Assembly (NCBI GenBank): GCA_029238175.1
Contig: JAQWGO010000180.1
Location: 1-59,589 of the forward strand
Source: Henriciella sp.
Lineage (GTDB): Bacteria; Pseudomonadota; Alphaproteobacteria; Caulobacterales; Hyphomonadaceae
Direction: 5' to 3'
Length of the DNA: 59,589 bases
Position numbers and translations under genes: made by a program. Positions within the stretch are counted from its first letter, which is position 1, and each line of letters begins with the position of its first letter. The notes under the pieces are model-generated. The model was not told where the DNA came from, did not search any database, and saw nothing but the letters and a program-made list of their open reading frames with translations. Below, piece by piece: positions 16,135 through 26,196 of this stretch.

Positions 16135-17083
16135 GAGCGACAAGGGGCAAGCATCCGGTTTAGGAGAGGTTAACACGCCGGGATTGTCAGGCAACCTCAA
16201 GGGCGCTTTGCTACTTGTGCTCGCTGGTATCGGGTTCACGATATACTTGCTGCTGAACAAGCTAATGTCAGCCGATGTGCATCCCGTCTTGCTGGCCTTT
16301 TGGCGGGCATTTTTTGGGATGGTGCTGGCAATTCCATTCGTCGCCAAGTCTGGATTTCAAGTTATGAAAACCCGGCGTCCGGGTATGCTGATCTTGCGCA
16401 GCTTGTTTGGAACATTGGGGTTCACGCTCGCCATTGTTGCCGTGTCAGATCTCTATTCGGTGACTTTGGCACAGTTCAACGCGATTAGTTTTACCCGGCC
16501 ATTATTCGTAACTCTATTGGCGGCGTTGATCTTGCGCGAAGTTGTGGGGATCTATCGTTGGAGCGCGGTTCTTGTTGGGTTTATCGGCGTACTGGTGATG
16601 GTCGTGCCCGGTGTTTTTACGTTCTGGCAGCCGGGGGCCATGGACGGATTAGATTTTGATTTGGGCAGCGGCTGGGCGCTGCTCAGCGCGTTTAGCCTTG
16701 CAGCGGCAATTGTGTTTGTGAAGTTTTTAAGCGGCGAGCTTTCGGCGATGGCGCTGCTGCTTTATGCGAACTTCTTCTCAACGCTTATTCTAGCGCCGTT
16801 CTTGTTCTTTTACTGGGCTGATTTCTCGCTGCAGATGTGGGGCATGATCCTAGCGATGAGCTTTGTCGGGTTTGTAAGCCAGTTTTGTTATATTTCAGCG
16901 ATGAGTGTGGGGGAAGCTTCGTTCATTTCGCCGATAGATTACTTGCGGTTGCCCATGTCGGCGGTAGCGGATTTCGCAGTGTTTCGCTTGGTTCCCGGTT
17001 TGAATGTGTGGATCGGCGCGATGATTATTGTTGTTTCGACGCTGTATATTAGCCTGCGTGAGCGGCGTAGCGGCAAAAAATAA
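16133..17083 (+). CDS. DMT-superfamily EamA transporter
   Basis: A 316-residue inner-membrane protein with about ten hydrophobic helices in two EamA halves (roughly residues 20-145 and 165-310), the usual layout of drug/metabolite exporters. GTLGFTLAIVAVSDLYSVTLAQF is a typical EamA helix pair. The first 20 residues are polar. The ATG follows GGAG by 10 bp and overlaps the divergent start of the small hypothetical gene. The substrate could be an amino acid, nucleoside or drug. The terminator of the convergent S9 peptidase begins within its last codons. Confidence 0.88.
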   Translation: MSDKGQASGLGEVNTPGLSGNLKGALLLVLAGIGFTIYLLLNKLMSADVHPVLLAFWRAFFGMVLAIPFVAKSGFQVMKTRRPGMLILRSLFGTLGFTLAIVAVSDLYSVTLAQFNAISFTRPLFVTLLAALILREVVGIYRWSAVLVGFIGVLVMVVPGVFTFWQPGAMDGLDFDLGSGWALLSAFSLAAAIVFVKFLSGELSAMALLLYANFFSTLILAPFLFFYWADFSLQMWGMILAMSFVGFVSQFCYISAMSVGEASFISPIDYLRLPMSAVADFAVFRLVPGLNVWIGAMIIVVSTLYISLRERRSGKK

Positions 17084-17103
17084 GGGCGCCCGAATGGACG
17101 CCC
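17075..17103 (-). terminator. Rho-independent terminator of the S9 peptidase gene
   Basis: Minus-strand stem GGGCGTCC/GGGCGCCC (17103-17096 with 17091-17084, one G-T pair, loop ATTC) is followed by TTATTTTTT, part of which overlaps the stop of the convergent transporter gene. Confidence 0.8.
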
Positions 17104-17130
17104 CTATCAAAGTAATATTTCGCCGTTGAT

Positions 17131-19212
17131 TTAGTCTTCGGCTGTATCTTCTTTTTTGTCATTCATGCCGAGCTTATCCTCGATACCAACGTCAAATTCC
17201 GGCATTGGCTTATCGCGGCTATTTCCATCGGTCAGATATGTATCCATCCAGCGCATGAGGCGGTACGAATAATCAAGCTGCGCTGCCGCTTTGCGATTAC
17301 CGTGACCTTCACCCGGATAGAAGACAAGACGCACCGGCGTATCGGTACGTACTTTCATAGAACGATAAAGCTCCATCGATTGGCTTGGGTGGACGCGGGT
17401 ATCATTCTCACCGTGCATGATCAGCGTCGGTGTTGTTGACTTGCCAGCGTGGAAGAGTGGTGAGCGTTTCAATAGCTCCATCCAGTGACCGTCAGCGTCA
17501 TCCCACGGCCATTTCAAAGAATGCACAAGGTGCATTTCGTTTGGAATATCGCTGGTGCCGAACTTAGAGATTTGGTTTGAAATGCCGACAAAGGCGACGG
17601 AAGCCGCAAAGTGCTCACTTAGCGCAGTTGCACCCCACATAGAGGCGTATCCGCCATAAGAGCCGCCGGTAATGCCAACACGGTCCTCATCAATTACGCC
17701 TGCCGAAGCGAGTACTTTGACGCCATCAACCAGATCGTTGAATTCTGCACCGGCATAGTCATTCTGGTGCTCTTTCGCGTATGCGACACCGCGCCCTGTA
17801 GAGCCGCGATAATTTGGATAGAAGACAGCGTAGCCATCGCCAGCGCCAAATTGACCGGCGGCTGAGTAACCCGTCATCCAGCCATCAGAATAGTGCGCCT
17901 CAGGCCCGCCATGTACGGTAAGAATTAGCGGCCAGCCATCTTTAGGTTTCTCGCCGATTGGGGTGATAAGCAGCCCCTCAATCTGGCGGCCGTCACGGGC
18001 AGTGTATGTGAATGTGGTTTGCGGTGCGAGTGTGATCTCACTTAGCCACGCATTATGGTTGGTGAGTTTGGTTGTCGCGTCATCGCGAACCGCAAAGACT
18101 TCACGCGGGTGCGCTGGACTATCTGCGTAGAACGCGACATCGCCATTGGCGCTGACATCAATGCCGCGCGCCACGATGTTGGACGGCGTATTGTATGTCC
18201 GCTCCTCTGCGCCAGAGACATTATAGGCAACAAGCGCGCTTTCGACGCCGCGATGAGCGAGCGCTAGGATGCTATCATTGTCGAGCCATTCGATATCTTG
18301 AATGTGCTGCGGTGCGTCAGCTGTAAGCTGTTTAAAGCTACCATCATTGATATTTGCGACCATCAATACGCCGTTTGACGTATCGTTTATGTCTGTACCC
18401 GCCCGAAAGGCGATGCGCTGATTGTCAGGCGCGATACGGTATGTGCTAATCTTGCCGGGATTATTGACCATGGCTTTTTGCGCACCCGTTGAAGCGTCCA
18501 AAATATGCAGACGCTTTTTCATAAGGTCGTCATCAACAAGCGGCGTCGGCGCAGCAGCAACCACTAGGGTTTTGCCATCGTCAGATAGTTCAATCGAAGA
18601 GACGTGAGCGCCTTGGAACAGGATTTCAGCTTCGGCTTCATCATCGCTTAAATCAACCGTCCAGACGTGATTGAAATCAAGGTCTTCTTCATACGCGTAG
18701 GACTTGAAGCCCTTATCTTTTAGTTTTTTCTGATCTTCGTCTTTGTCCTTGCCGACAAAATAAAGTGTGCTGCCATCAGGAGAGACGTCATAATCGCCTA
18801 GGCTTTCGGCGTGCTCGTATACTTTCTTTGCTTCACCGCCAGTGAGTGAGATCGAATATAGAGAGGTGTTTTCATCTCCATCGCGCTTTTTGCGGAAATA
18901 GATGTGCTCGCTATCAGGGCTGAATTGTAGTGAAGAGATGCTGCCTTCGCCGCCAATAAACTTAGTCGGCTCACCGCCATCGCGGATGACGTAGAGATGC
19001 GTGTCAGACGCGCCATCTTTATCGCCTGTGATCAGGTTCCGCGGGCTAGATAAAGTATAGGCAATGATGTTGCCCGCATCGGAAATGATGACGTTGCTGG
19101 CATTTTTTTGGTTAGCAACATCTTCGATTTCCATAGGCCGCGCAAAAGCAGGCGCAGTGGCTAGAGCGAAGATGGATGCAAGGCCGATAAGTTTAGGGGT
19201 TAGGCGGCTCAT
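17131..19212 (-). CDS. S9-family peptidase (acylaminoacyl/dipeptidyl peptidase type)
   Basis: A 693-residue exported serine peptidase. The start ATG 19212 follows AGGAGA and gives a signal peptide cleaved near APAFA (residue ~24). Residues 30-390 are WD/beta-propeller-like (SPDSEHIYFRKK, SPDGSTLYFVG). The alpha/beta hydrolase domain holds Ser518 in GGSYGGY, Asp604 in GENDTR and His637 in GEGHGNR, so the triad is complete. Such peptidases remove N-terminal acyl-amino acids or dipeptides from short peptides in the periplasm. The last 30 residues are acidic and lack structure. It diverges from cysS with 172 bp between. Confidence 0.92.
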   Translation of the reverse strand: MSRLTPKLIGLASIFALATAPAFARPMEIEDVANQKNASNVIISDAGNIIAYTLSSPRNLITGDKDGASDTHLYVIRDGGEPTKFIGGEGSISSLQFSPDSEHIYFRKKRDGDENTSLYSISLTGGEAKKVYEHAESLGDYDVSPDGSTLYFVGKDKDEDQKKLKDKGFKSYAYEEDLDFNHVWTVDLSDDEAEAEILFQGAHVSSIELSDDGKTLVVAAAPTPLVDDDLMKKRLHILDASTGAQKAMVNNPGKISTYRIAPDNQRIAFRAGTDINDTSNGVLMVANINDGSFKQLTADAPQHIQDIEWLDNDSILALAHRGVESALVAYNVSGAEERTYNTPSNIVARGIDVSANGDVAFYADSPAHPREVFAVRDDATTKLTNHNAWLSEITLAPQTTFTYTARDGRQIEGLLITPIGEKPKDGWPLILTVHGGPEAHYSDGWMTGYSAAGQFGAGDGYAVFYPNYRGSTGRGVAYAKEHQNDYAGAEFNDLVDGVKVLASAGVIDEDRVGITGGSYGGYASMWGATALSEHFAASVAFVGISNQISKFGTSDIPNEMHLVHSLKWPWDDADGHWMELLKRSPLFHAGKSTTPTLIMHGENDTRVHPSQSMELYRSMKVRTDTPVRLVFYPGEGHGNRKAAAQLDYSYRLMRWMDTYLTDGNSRDKPMPEFDVGIEDKLGMNDKKEDTAED

Positions 19213-19384
19213 ATTCTGGGTCTCCTGTGGTGCCAGTATGTCGATGCTTGGCATTTTCATTATGACTTCACATAGGGACGCACAAGGATCAGACCAGCCG
19301 CAAGCTTAGAAAAAGTTACAAATAGAACCGTTTGCACAGAGACAGCTTCTTTTCCCGGTAAGAATTTGAGACTAGACAGGCGCC

Positions 19385-20770
19385 ATGAGCATTAGACTTT
19401 ACGATACCGCCGCACGTGAAAAACGGGTTTTTAAACCCCAAGATCCCAAACGGGTGACGATGTATGTCTGTGGGCCAACGGTTTATAACCGCGCTCATAT
19501 TGGCAATTTTCGCCCTGTTATGGTGTTTGACACTTTGTTCCGTTTGTTGCGCAAAACTTATGGTGCGGAAGCTGTCATCTATGCGCGGAACGTGACGGAT
19601 ATCGAAGACAAGATTATTGCGACCTCGCAAGAGACAGGCGAGAGCATTGAAGCGATAACTAGGAAATATGCAGGCATTTATGATGAAGATGCGGCTGCGG
19701 TGAACGCGCTGGTGCCAACGATTGTGCCTTGGGCAACAGAACATGTTGGTGAAATGGTGCAGATGATCGAAGCGCTGGAACGTAAGGGTTATGCCTATGC
19801 CACAGACGCTGGTGTGTTCTTCAATGTCCCGCAGATGGAAGAGTATGGGCGCTTATCTGGGCGCAAACTTGAAGATAATGAAGCAGGCGCGCGCGTCGCT
19901 GTCGATCTTGGCAAGCGTAATCCAGCTGATTTTGCACTGTGGAAGTTCGCCAAACCAGGCGAGCCAGAAGATGCAATTTGGGACAGTAAATGGGGGCGTG
20001 GGCGCCCGGGCTGGCATATTGAGTGTTCAGCGATGGCGGCCAAACACCTTGGTAAAACCATCGACATTCATGGCGGCGGTATCGATCTACAGTTTCCTCA
20101 CCACGAGAATGAGATCGCGCAATCAGAGTGCGCGCATGGCGAGACAATGGCCAATTATTGGATGCATAATGGCTTCCTCGATATGGCCGGAGAGAATATG
20201 TCCAAGTCTTTGGGCAATGTCGTTCTGTTAAATGAATTGCTTGACGATTGGGATGGTGAGGTGATCCGCTTCGCTATGCTAAGCGGGCATTACCGTGCGC
20301 CGCTGGATTGGACCGGTGATTTGCTGGAGCAAGCCAAGACAACATTGGGCCGGGTCTATGGCGCACTGCGCCGGGTTTGGGGTATAGAAGGCGGTCAGGC
20401 GCGCGATAAAGGCGTGTTGAGAGCGCTTCAGGATGACTTGAATACGCCAATTGCACTGGCTGAACTGTCTCGCCTTGCTGGCGAAGCGAATGGCGCGGTT
20501 GATCGTAAGGATGAAGCGGCGATGGCAGATGCGAGAGCGAACTTGCTTGCGGCGGGTGAACTGCTTGGTTTGCTGACGATGACGCCTGCGGAGTGGGAGC
20601 AGGGCGGCGACGGCCATGATAATGCGCGTATTGACGCCTTGGTTGCCGGCCGAATTGAAGCCCGCGAGAACAAGGACTGGGCGGAAGCTGATCGTATTCG
20701 TGATGTGCTGAAGGCTGAAGGTATTGAAATCATGGACGGGGCAGGAGGTGCCACATGGCGACGGGTCTAA
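19385..20770 (+). CDS. cysS: Cysteinyl-tRNA synthetase
   Basis: A 461-residue class I synthetase that charges tRNA-Cys. The zinc and ATP motifs are present: CGPTVYNRAHIGN (HIGN variant of the HIGH box), WHIECSAMA, HHENEIAQSECAHG and the KMSKS-like MSKSLGN. The C-terminal DALR-like domain spans roughly residues 330-461. The start is well placed by homology. The last 16 bp overlap the next gene, so the three genes cysS, histidine phosphatase and exoD form one unit. Confidence 0.97.
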   Translation: MSIRLYDTAAREKRVFKPQDPKRVTMYVCGPTVYNRAHIGNFRPVMVFDTLFRLLRKTYGAEAVIYARNVTDIEDKIIATSQETGESIEAITRKYAGIYDEDAAAVNALVPTIVPWATEHVGEMVQMIEALERKGYAYATDAGVFFNVPQMEEYGRLSGRKLEDNEAGARVAVDLGKRNPADFALWKFAKPGEPEDAIWDSKWGRGRPGWHIECSAMAAKHLGKTIDIHGGGIDLQFPHHENEIAQSECAHGETMANYWMHNGFLDMAGENMSKSLGNVVLLNELLDDWDGEVIRFAMLSGHYRAPLDWTGDLLEQAKTTLGRVYGALRRVWGIEGGQARDKGVLRALQDDLNTPIALAELSRLAGEANGAVDRKDEAAMADARANLLAAGELLGLLTMTPAEWEQGGDGHDNARIDALVAGRIEARENKDWAEADRIRDVLKAEGIEIMDGAGGATWRRV

Positions 20771-21309
20771 AGTTTTTATTCGTTGGGTTTCTGGGGTTCG
20801 TTCTAGCGGCCTGTCAGAGTGTACCGGCGCCAGAGACCGGAACTGCCTATCTTGTAAGGCATGCTGAAAAAGTAACGGCTGGTGACGCGATGGTCGTTGC
20901 TGATCCCAAAGATCCACCATTGACGGCTGCAGGGCAGTCGCGCGCTGAAGTTTTGGCCGGAATGCTAGAAGGCGAGCCCATCACGGCGATCTGGTCGTCA
21001 GATTACAAGCGGACACGCGATACCGCTGCGCCGCTTGCTGACTTGCTTAATCTTGAAGTGCAGATCTATGACCCTAGCGATCTTGAAGGATTAGCGGCTC
21101 AGTTACTGGCCAATCCTAACCAAACGCTTCTGGTTGTTGGGCATTCAAATACGACACCTCAACTTGCCGAAGCATTAGGCGGTGACGGTGGAACACCGAT
21201 CTATGAGAAGATCGAGTATGACCGCCTCTATGTAGTGGATTTGAATACAGGCACTAGCGAGATTCGGCGGTTCGGAGCCCCATTTATAGACCCACGCACA
21301 GATGAGTAG
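20755..21309 (+). CDS. Histidine phosphatase-family lipoprotein
   Basis: A 184-residue protein starting inside the end of cysS. The signal peptide has lipobox LAAC (Cys at residue ~20). YLVRHAEK near residues 33-40 gives the catalytic His of the phosphoglycerate-mutase-like branch, and VVGHSNT near 127-133 the second His; Arg residues for phosphate binding are in SDYKRTRDTA. It would be a lipid-anchored periplasmic phosphatase of unknown substrate. The small helical insert is minimal, which fits the SixA/UbiB-adjacent short group. The last 8 bp overlap exoD. Confidence 0.82.
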   Translation: MATGLKFLFVGFLGFVLAACQSVPAPETGTAYLVRHAEKVTAGDAMVVADPKDPPLTAAGQSRAEVLAGMLEGEPITAIWSSDYKRTRDTAAPLADLLNLEVQIYDPSDLEGLAAQLLANPNQTLLVVGHSNTTPQLAEALGGDGGTPIYEKIEYDRLYVVDLNTGTSEIRRFGAPFIDPRTDE

Positions 21310-21895
21310 CGTAAACGATCTTGGTTCGCTGCTTGATTCACTCTGTGAAGAAACAAGTGGTGACCGTGTTAGCGTAAGTGATCTGCTGAACGCTGTTGGG
21401 CGGCGGTCTTATGGTCCTGTTTTGGCGTTGCTGGGGTTTGTTGCGATCAGTCCGCTGACGATTATTCCCGGTGCAAATTCTTTGGTTGCGATCGTCATTC
21501 TAATATTTGCGGTTCAGATGGTGTTTGGACGCCCCTACCCATGGCTGCCAAAGCGGGCATTGGAGTTCGATTTTCCGCGCGAGAAGATGGTTGAGGGTGT
21601 TGGGGCTGCGAGGCCTTATGTCCGCTGGATTGACCGCTTCCTGAAACCGCGTCTGATGTTTTTAACGCGCAGTCCCTTTGTGCAATTGGTGGCGGTGGCT
21701 TGTGTCGCTGCAGCTTTGGTGACGATCCCGCTATCATTTGTGCCACTTGGTCCCGTTATTCCCAGCCTCACAGTTTTGCTTTTTGGGTTGGCTATTACAG
21801 CGCGCGACGGTTTTGTTTTGGTGATCGCTGGCTCAACCCTGTGTGGTGCTTGCTATGTTTTATTCAAGGTCTGGGCCGTGCTGCCCTTCGTTTAA
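21302..21895 (+). CDS. ExoD-like exopolysaccharide biosynthesis membrane protein
   Basis: The 197-residue inner-membrane protein matches the ExoD family: a soluble N-terminal helix pair (DLLNAVGRRSYGPVLALLGFVAISPL), PGANSLVAIVILIFAVQMVFGRPYPWLPK, and C-terminal hydrophobic helices. In Sinorhizobium exoD affects exopolysaccharide and alkali survival; its biochemical role is not known. The start ATG overlaps the phosphatase gene by 8 bp. It is the last of the coupled cysS group, and the next gene starts 40 bp later. Confidence 0.82.
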   Translation: MSSVNDLGSLLDSLCEETSGDRVSVSDLLNAVGRRSYGPVLALLGFVAISPLTIIPGANSLVAIVILIFAVQMVFGRPYPWLPKRALEFDFPREKMVEGVGAARPYVRWIDRFLKPRLMFLTRSPFVQLVAVACVAAALVTIPLSFVPLGPVIPSLTVLLFGLAITARDGFVLVIAGSTLCGACYVLFKVWAVLPFV

Positions 21896-21934
21896 GGGCT
21901 TGATTTTCAGGGCTTTCAGCGCGACATGAGACCT

Positions 21935-22381
21935 ATGCCTGATCTGTATCACAACCGCGTCTTAGAACTTGCGGCCGACATTCCGAATGTCGGGATGCTG
22001 GCAGATGCCGATGGTTCAGCCACAAAGCTTGCGCGGATTTGTGGATCGACAGTGCGCGTTGATGTGAAACTGTCGGACGATGGCAATACAATCGAAGCGA
22101 TCGCGGTTGATCCGAAGGCTTGCGCCCTTGGTCAAGCGGCGACGGCGATTCTGGCCGAACATGCCGCCGGTGCGACTTATGACGAATTGGTTGAGGCGCG
22201 CGATGCGATGCGGGCCATGCTGAAAGATGGCGGTGAGCCGCCACGCGGACGTTTCTGGGAATTGCGCCATCTTGAAGGTGTTCGTGATTATCCGCCGCGC
22301 CATGCTTCCACGATGTTGCCTTTTGAAGCTATTCTTGAAGCCATCGAAACGGCACGAACCAACAGGGCTGCAGCAGCTTAA
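21935..22381 (+). CDS. Iron-sulfur cluster assembly scaffold protein (IscU/NifU-N type)
   Basis: About 148 residues. DLYHNRVLELAADIP, the Cys in ARICGSTVRVDV, and KACALGQAATAI are the conserved blocks of the alphaproteobacterial IscU-like group, which carries two of the three classical cluster cysteines and replaces the third. The tail WELRHLEGVRDYPPRHASTMLPF is family specific. Expected to accept or hold Fe-S clusters in the cytoplasm. The start at 21935 is chosen over 21926 by analogy with the family N-terminus MxDLY. It is followed by a hairpin and then yidD. Confidence 0.8.
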   Translation: MPDLYHNRVLELAADIPNVGMLADADGSATKLARICGSTVRVDVKLSDDGNTIEAIAVDPKACALGQAATAILAEHAAGATYDELVEARDAMRAMLKDGGEPPRGRFWELRHLEGVRDYPPRHASTMLPFEAILEAIETARTNRAAAA

Positions 22382-22400
22382 CGCGCTGCCTGTGGCCTGA

Positions 22401-22433
22401 CCCTGCTTACAGCGAGATGACTGTTCAGCAGGG
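22401..22433 (+). other. Intergenic stem-loop upstream of yidD
   Basis: CCCTGCT (22401-22407) pairs with AGCAGGG (22427-22433) and ACAG (22409-22412) with CTGT (22421-22424), leaving an 8-nt loop. There is no following T run, so it may be a transcript-stabilising or attenuating element, not a terminator. Confidence 0.4.
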
Positions 22434-22485
22434 CAATATGCGTCTAAACCCTGTTTCCGATTAGCAAGATCACTGGACCCGTCCT

Positions 22486-22830
22486 ATGGCCGGCCTTCGC
22501 CGCTCCATCGCTTATGGCCTTTTAAAGGTCTATAAACTGACGCTCTCACCGCTATTCATGGCGTTTGGGACACGGTGTCGGCATGAGCCGACATGTAGTC
22601 AGTATGGCGCGGAATGTGTCAGTCGATTTGGATTTTGGCCTGGTGGTTGGATGACTTTTGCGAGATTGTTGCGCTGTCGGCCCGGCGGGTCGTCTGGATA
22701 TGATCCTGCACCTATGGAAACGAAATCTGCACCCTTTTGGGCTCCTTGGAGATATGGTGATTGGGCTTTGACTCAACGCCCATTTCCTGATGAGGGGCCA
22801 CAAGACGAAATGAAAAGACAAAACCGATGA
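22486..22830 (+). CDS. yidD: Membrane protein insertion efficiency factor YidD
   Basis: The 114-residue protein contains the YidD hallmark [36 protein letters not shown], with the conserved Cys and Tyr. YidD assists YidC-dependent insertion of inner-membrane proteins. The C-terminal segment of about 40 residues is longer than in many homologues. It usually sits beside rnpA-yidC; here it is coupled to thrS by ATGA overlap, which is common in some alphaproteobacteria. The start follows no strong Shine-Dalgarno. Confidence 0.93.
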   Translation: MAGLRRSIAYGLLKVYKLTLSPLFMAFGTRCRHEPTCSQYGAECVSRFGFWPGGWMTFARLLRCRPGGSSGYDPAPMETKSAPFWAPWRYGDWALTQRPFPDEGPQDEMKRQNR

Positions 22831-24806
22831 TTAAAGTCACGCTTCCTGATGGCGCAGTGCGCGAGTACGAAGATGGCGCAAGCCCTTATGATGTTGCTGC
22901 GAGTATTTCCAACTCGCTGGCTAAGAAAGCTGTCGCCGCAAAGGTGAATGGCGAGATGTATGACCTGACCCGTCCGCTGGAAGGCGACGCTGAAGTTGCG
23001 CTGGTCATGGCGAAAGACCCAGAGGGCCTAGAGCTTATCCGCCACGATGCGGCCCACATTTTGGCCCAAGCGGTACAAGAGCTCTATCCAGATACTCAGG
23101 TTACAATCGGACCTGTGATCGATGATGGTTTCTTTTATGATTTTGCGCGCGAGACACCGTTCTCTGCAGATGATTTTGAGAAAATCGAAAAGAAAATGTC
23201 TCAAATTGTAGACGCCGACTATCCGATTGTCCGCGAGGTTTGGGATAAGGACGAAGCGATCACAATGTTCAAGGACATTGGCGAAGCGTATAAAGCTCAA
23301 ATTATCGATGACATTATCCCGCCGGGCGAAGCGATCACAATTTATCGCCAAGGTGATTGGTTTGACCTTTGCCGTGGACCCCACTTGCCGAGTACAGGTA
23401 AGCTGCCAAAAGCGTTCAAATTGATGAAACTGGCAGGCGCTTATTGGCGCGGCGACAGCAGTAATGAAATGCTTCAGCGGATGTACGGCACAGCGTGGGC
23501 GAATGAGAAAGATCTCAAAGCGCACCTGCACCGGATCGAAGAAGCTGAAAAGCGCGACCACCGAAAGCTGGCGACGCAACTTGATCTGTTCCACCTTGAT
23601 GGCGAGGCAGCGGCTGGGTCAGTTTTCTGGCACCCGAAAGGGTATAAGATTTGGCTGCAAGTGGAAGCGTATATTCGTCGCCGCCAAGATGCCGAAGGCT
23701 ATAATGAGGTGAAGACGCCGCAACTTATGGATAGCGCTCAGTGGGAGAAGTCTGGTCACTGGGGCAAGTTCAGAGAGAACATGTTTGTCGTGCCTGATTT
23801 TGTACCTGAGGGAGAGGGCAGTGTTTCTATCCCCGCAGATAGTAAGCTCATGGCGATCAAGCCGATGAATTGCCCCGCGCATGTCGAGGTGTTCAAATCC
23901 GGCCAGAAATCCTATCGCGATCTACCGCTTCGCATGGCGGAGTTTGGATGTTGTCACCGCAACGAGCCTCATGGCGCGCTGCACGGGATCTTGCGTGTGC
24001 GGCAGTTTACGCAGGATGATGGGCACATTTTCTGCCGAGAGGATCAGATAATCTCTGAGACGCAACGTTTTTGTACGTTGCTGACCAGCGTTTACGAAGA
24101 TTTTGGCTTTACAGACATCGCGGTGAAACTGTCGACACGTCCTGACGTTCGGGCTGGGTCAGATGAAGTTTGGGATCGTGCAGAGCGTGATCTGGAAGCG
24201 GCGATTAAAGCGACTGGTTTGCCCTACGAAATCATGCCGGGCGAGGGAGCATTCTATGGCCCTAAGCTAGAATTCCAACTTACAGATGCGATTGGCCGTG
24301 TCTGGCAATGTGGCACGCATCAGCTGGACTTTGTTTTGCCAGAGCGACTTGGCGCAGAATATACGGCAGAGAGCGGTGCCAAAGAGCGCCCGGTTATGCT
24401 GCACCGTGCAGTTCTAGGGTCGATTGAGCGCTTCCTTGGGATTTTGATCGAGGAATTTGCCGGTGCGTTCCCAAGCTGGCTTGCGCCTGTGCAGGTTGTT
24501 GTCGCGACGATTACGAGCAGTGCTGACGATTATGCGCACGAGGTTGCTGATACGTTGCGGGCTGCTGGCCTGCGAGTTGAGGTCGATACGCGTAACGAGA
24601 AGATCAACTACAAGGTTCGTGAGCACTCTGTGCAGAAGGTCCCTGTAATTGCAGTTGTCGGTGAGCGTGAAGCGACTGAGAAGAAGATGGCCCTGCGCCG
24701 CTTCGGTTCGAAAGCACAAGAGATCGTGACGCTGGATGAGGGCGTTGTTATGCTTGCCGAAGAGGCCCTTGCGCCTGACTTGAAGCGCAAAAATTTGTCG
24801 CATTAA
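22827..24806 (+). CDS. thrS: Threonyl-tRNA synthetase
   Basis: A 659-residue class II synthetase. Residues 1-60 form the TGS domain; [19 protein letters not shown] begins the editing domain, whose zinc-like histidines are retained. The catalytic core contains [11 protein letters not shown] and [15 protein letters not shown] (motif 2), with motif 3 near residue 530; the C-terminal anticodon-binding domain starts near 560. It charges tRNA-Thr and edits mischarged Ser. The start ATGA overlaps the yidD stop. The gene is complete. Confidence 0.98.
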   Translation: MIKVTLPDGAVREYEDGASPYDVAASISNSLAKKAVAAKVNGEMYDLTRPLEGDAEVALVMAKDPEGLELIRHDAAHILAQAVQELYPDTQVTIGPVIDDGFFYDFARETPFSADDFEKIEKKMSQIVDADYPIVREVWDKDEAITMFKDIGEAYKAQIIDDIIPPGEAITIYRQGDWFDLCRGPHLPSTGKLPKAFKLMKLAGAYWRGDSSNEMLQRMYGTAWANEKDLKAHLHRIEEAEKRDHRKLATQLDLFHLDGEAAAGSVFWHPKGYKIWLQVEAYIRRRQDAEGYNEVKTPQLMDSAQWEKSGHWGKFRENMFVVPDFVPEGEGSVSIPADSKLMAIKPMNCPAHVEVFKSGQKSYRDLPLRMAEFGCCHRNEPHGALHGILRVRQFTQDDGHIFCREDQIISETQRFCTLLTSVYEDFGFTDIAVKLSTRPDVRAGSDEVWDRAERDLEAAIKATGLPYEIMPGEGAFYGPKLEFQLTDAIGRVWQCGTHQLDFVLPERLGAEYTAESGAKERPVMLHRAVLGSIERFLGILIEEFAGAFPSWLAPVQVVVATITSSADDYAHEVADTLRAAGLRVEVDTRNEKINYKVREHSVQKVPVIAVVGEREATEKKMALRRFGSKAQEIVTLDEGVVMLAEEALAPDLKRKNLSH

Positions 24807-24834
24807 GCGGCGTAGCCGATCATGGAGATAGGTA

Positions 24835-26196
24835 ATGCTAGGCTTGGAAGCCGCATTTTTTTGGGTCTGTTTGATCCTAATCCTGATCGGCGGCGCTGTC
24901 GGCCTTTTCCTATGGCGCGGCCGTAAGGTAGGGTATGCGCCTTACTTTGCGGGTTGGTTTATAACTTGGCCGATTATCGCGTATCTAGGTGCGCAAGGGT
25001 ACACAGGTCAGGTTGTTTTCTGCGCGCTTGTGGCTTTGTTTTTCCTCAAAGTCAGAGATGTTCGGCTTTATGCTGTCGCCTTTTGCGCCTTTTTAACATG
25101 GGTCGTCGCTGCAACATTTTGGTCGCCTGATACCAAACCGATCCTTATTGGAGATCTCGTTTCTGGTGATTTCAATATGGATATGGTTGGGGCGCGGTTC
25201 GGCCTGACCATGCTTGCCACTATGGCGGTAATGGTCGCGTTAAAGCACGTTCCGGAAGGCACCGCGTCTCGCAGCCTAGGTCTTATCCGCGTGCTTGGTG
25301 CCATTCACTGGACGAGCGTCGTGGTGACCGGATTTGGCCTCGCGTTGATTATGGAGCTTATTCTAGGCGCTGGACTAAGCCCTGATCCCTCTAGTTTAAT
25401 ACAAAACTTGTTGCGGAATGCGAACGCTTTTGCGCTATTATTACCATTTTTACTGGCGTGGATTTGGCATCGCGACTGGCCGTTGTGGGCAAAGACATTG
25501 GCGGCTTTGGTATTCGGCGGTTCGGTTACCGCGTTTGCCCTAACCGGGACACAGACTGCGCTGTTTGGTTCAGTATTCATGCTTTTTGCGATGGGAATTG
25601 TACGGCTGTTTCCCCGTTCGGGGTTTAAAGCGCTTTTCGGCGGAATGGCTGCATACGTAGCGACGGCACCCATAATCTTTGGAGTAGGTCTCGATTTTCT
25701 AGCCCGGATCGGGATTACGCTTCCTGGCTCGTTCTTTTCTCGCACAAAAGGCTGGGAGTTGGTCGGCGAAAAGATCACGGAGAAACCACTTATGGGGCAC
25801 GGTTTAGAGGCGACTTATAATTGGAGCGAGACATATGCAGATCGCCCGGAATGGCTGGAGGAAGCTTTAGCGCAATTTGGTACCGGGAAGGGCTGGGAGA
25901 ATTACGAAATCCTCAATAGCCATCCTCACAATATGCCATTGCAGATTTGGGTCGAGACAGGCGCAATCGGAGCCTTCTTAGCGGCTTTAGCTGTGTTGCT
26001 TTTTGGGTTCCGCTTGAAGATGCCTTTTGAGTGGCCCGCCGTGTCTCGGTATGCTGCTGCAGGCCTCATCGGCATAGCGTTCTCGATTTGCAGTTTCTCG
26101 TACAGCATGTGGAATGAAGCGTTTTGGGCAAGCTTGGCATTGGCGGCTGGCGTTATTCTACTGCAGGCCCGCCAAGACGGAGGCGTGTCTAAGTGA
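24835..26196 (+). CDS. O-antigen ligase-like (Wzy_C) membrane protein
   Basis: A 453-residue inner-membrane protein with about twelve hydrophobic segments. The conserved loop MGHGLEATYNWSE followed by NSHPHNMPLQIWVETG is the Wzy_C signature of O-antigen ligases and polymerases, with the His-Pro-His-Asn block as the active-site loop. It should transfer an undecaprenyl-linked glycan to lipid A or to a polymer. Start ATG 24835 is 28 bp after thrS. The last 4 bp overlap the GT2 gene, so they work together in surface glycan assembly. Confidence 0.85.
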   Translation: MLGLEAAFFWVCLILILIGGAVGLFLWRGRKVGYAPYFAGWFITWPIIAYLGAQGYTGQVVFCALVALFFLKVRDVRLYAVAFCAFLTWVVAATFWSPDTKPILIGDLVSGDFNMDMVGARFGLTMLATMAVMVALKHVPEGTASRSLGLIRVLGAIHWTSVVVTGFGLALIMELILGAGLSPDPSSLIQNLLRNANAFALLLPFLLAWIWHRDWPLWAKTLAALVFGGSVTAFALTGTQTALFGSVFMLFAMGIVRLFPRSGFKALFGGMAAYVATAPIIFGVGLDFLARIGITLPGSFFSRTKGWELVGEKITEKPLMGHGLEATYNWSETYADRPEWLEEALAQFGTGKGWENYEILNSHPHNMPLQIWVETGAIGAFLAALAVLLFGFRLKMPFEWPAVSRYAAAGLIGIAFSICSFSYSMWNEAFWASLALAAGVILLQARQDGGVSK

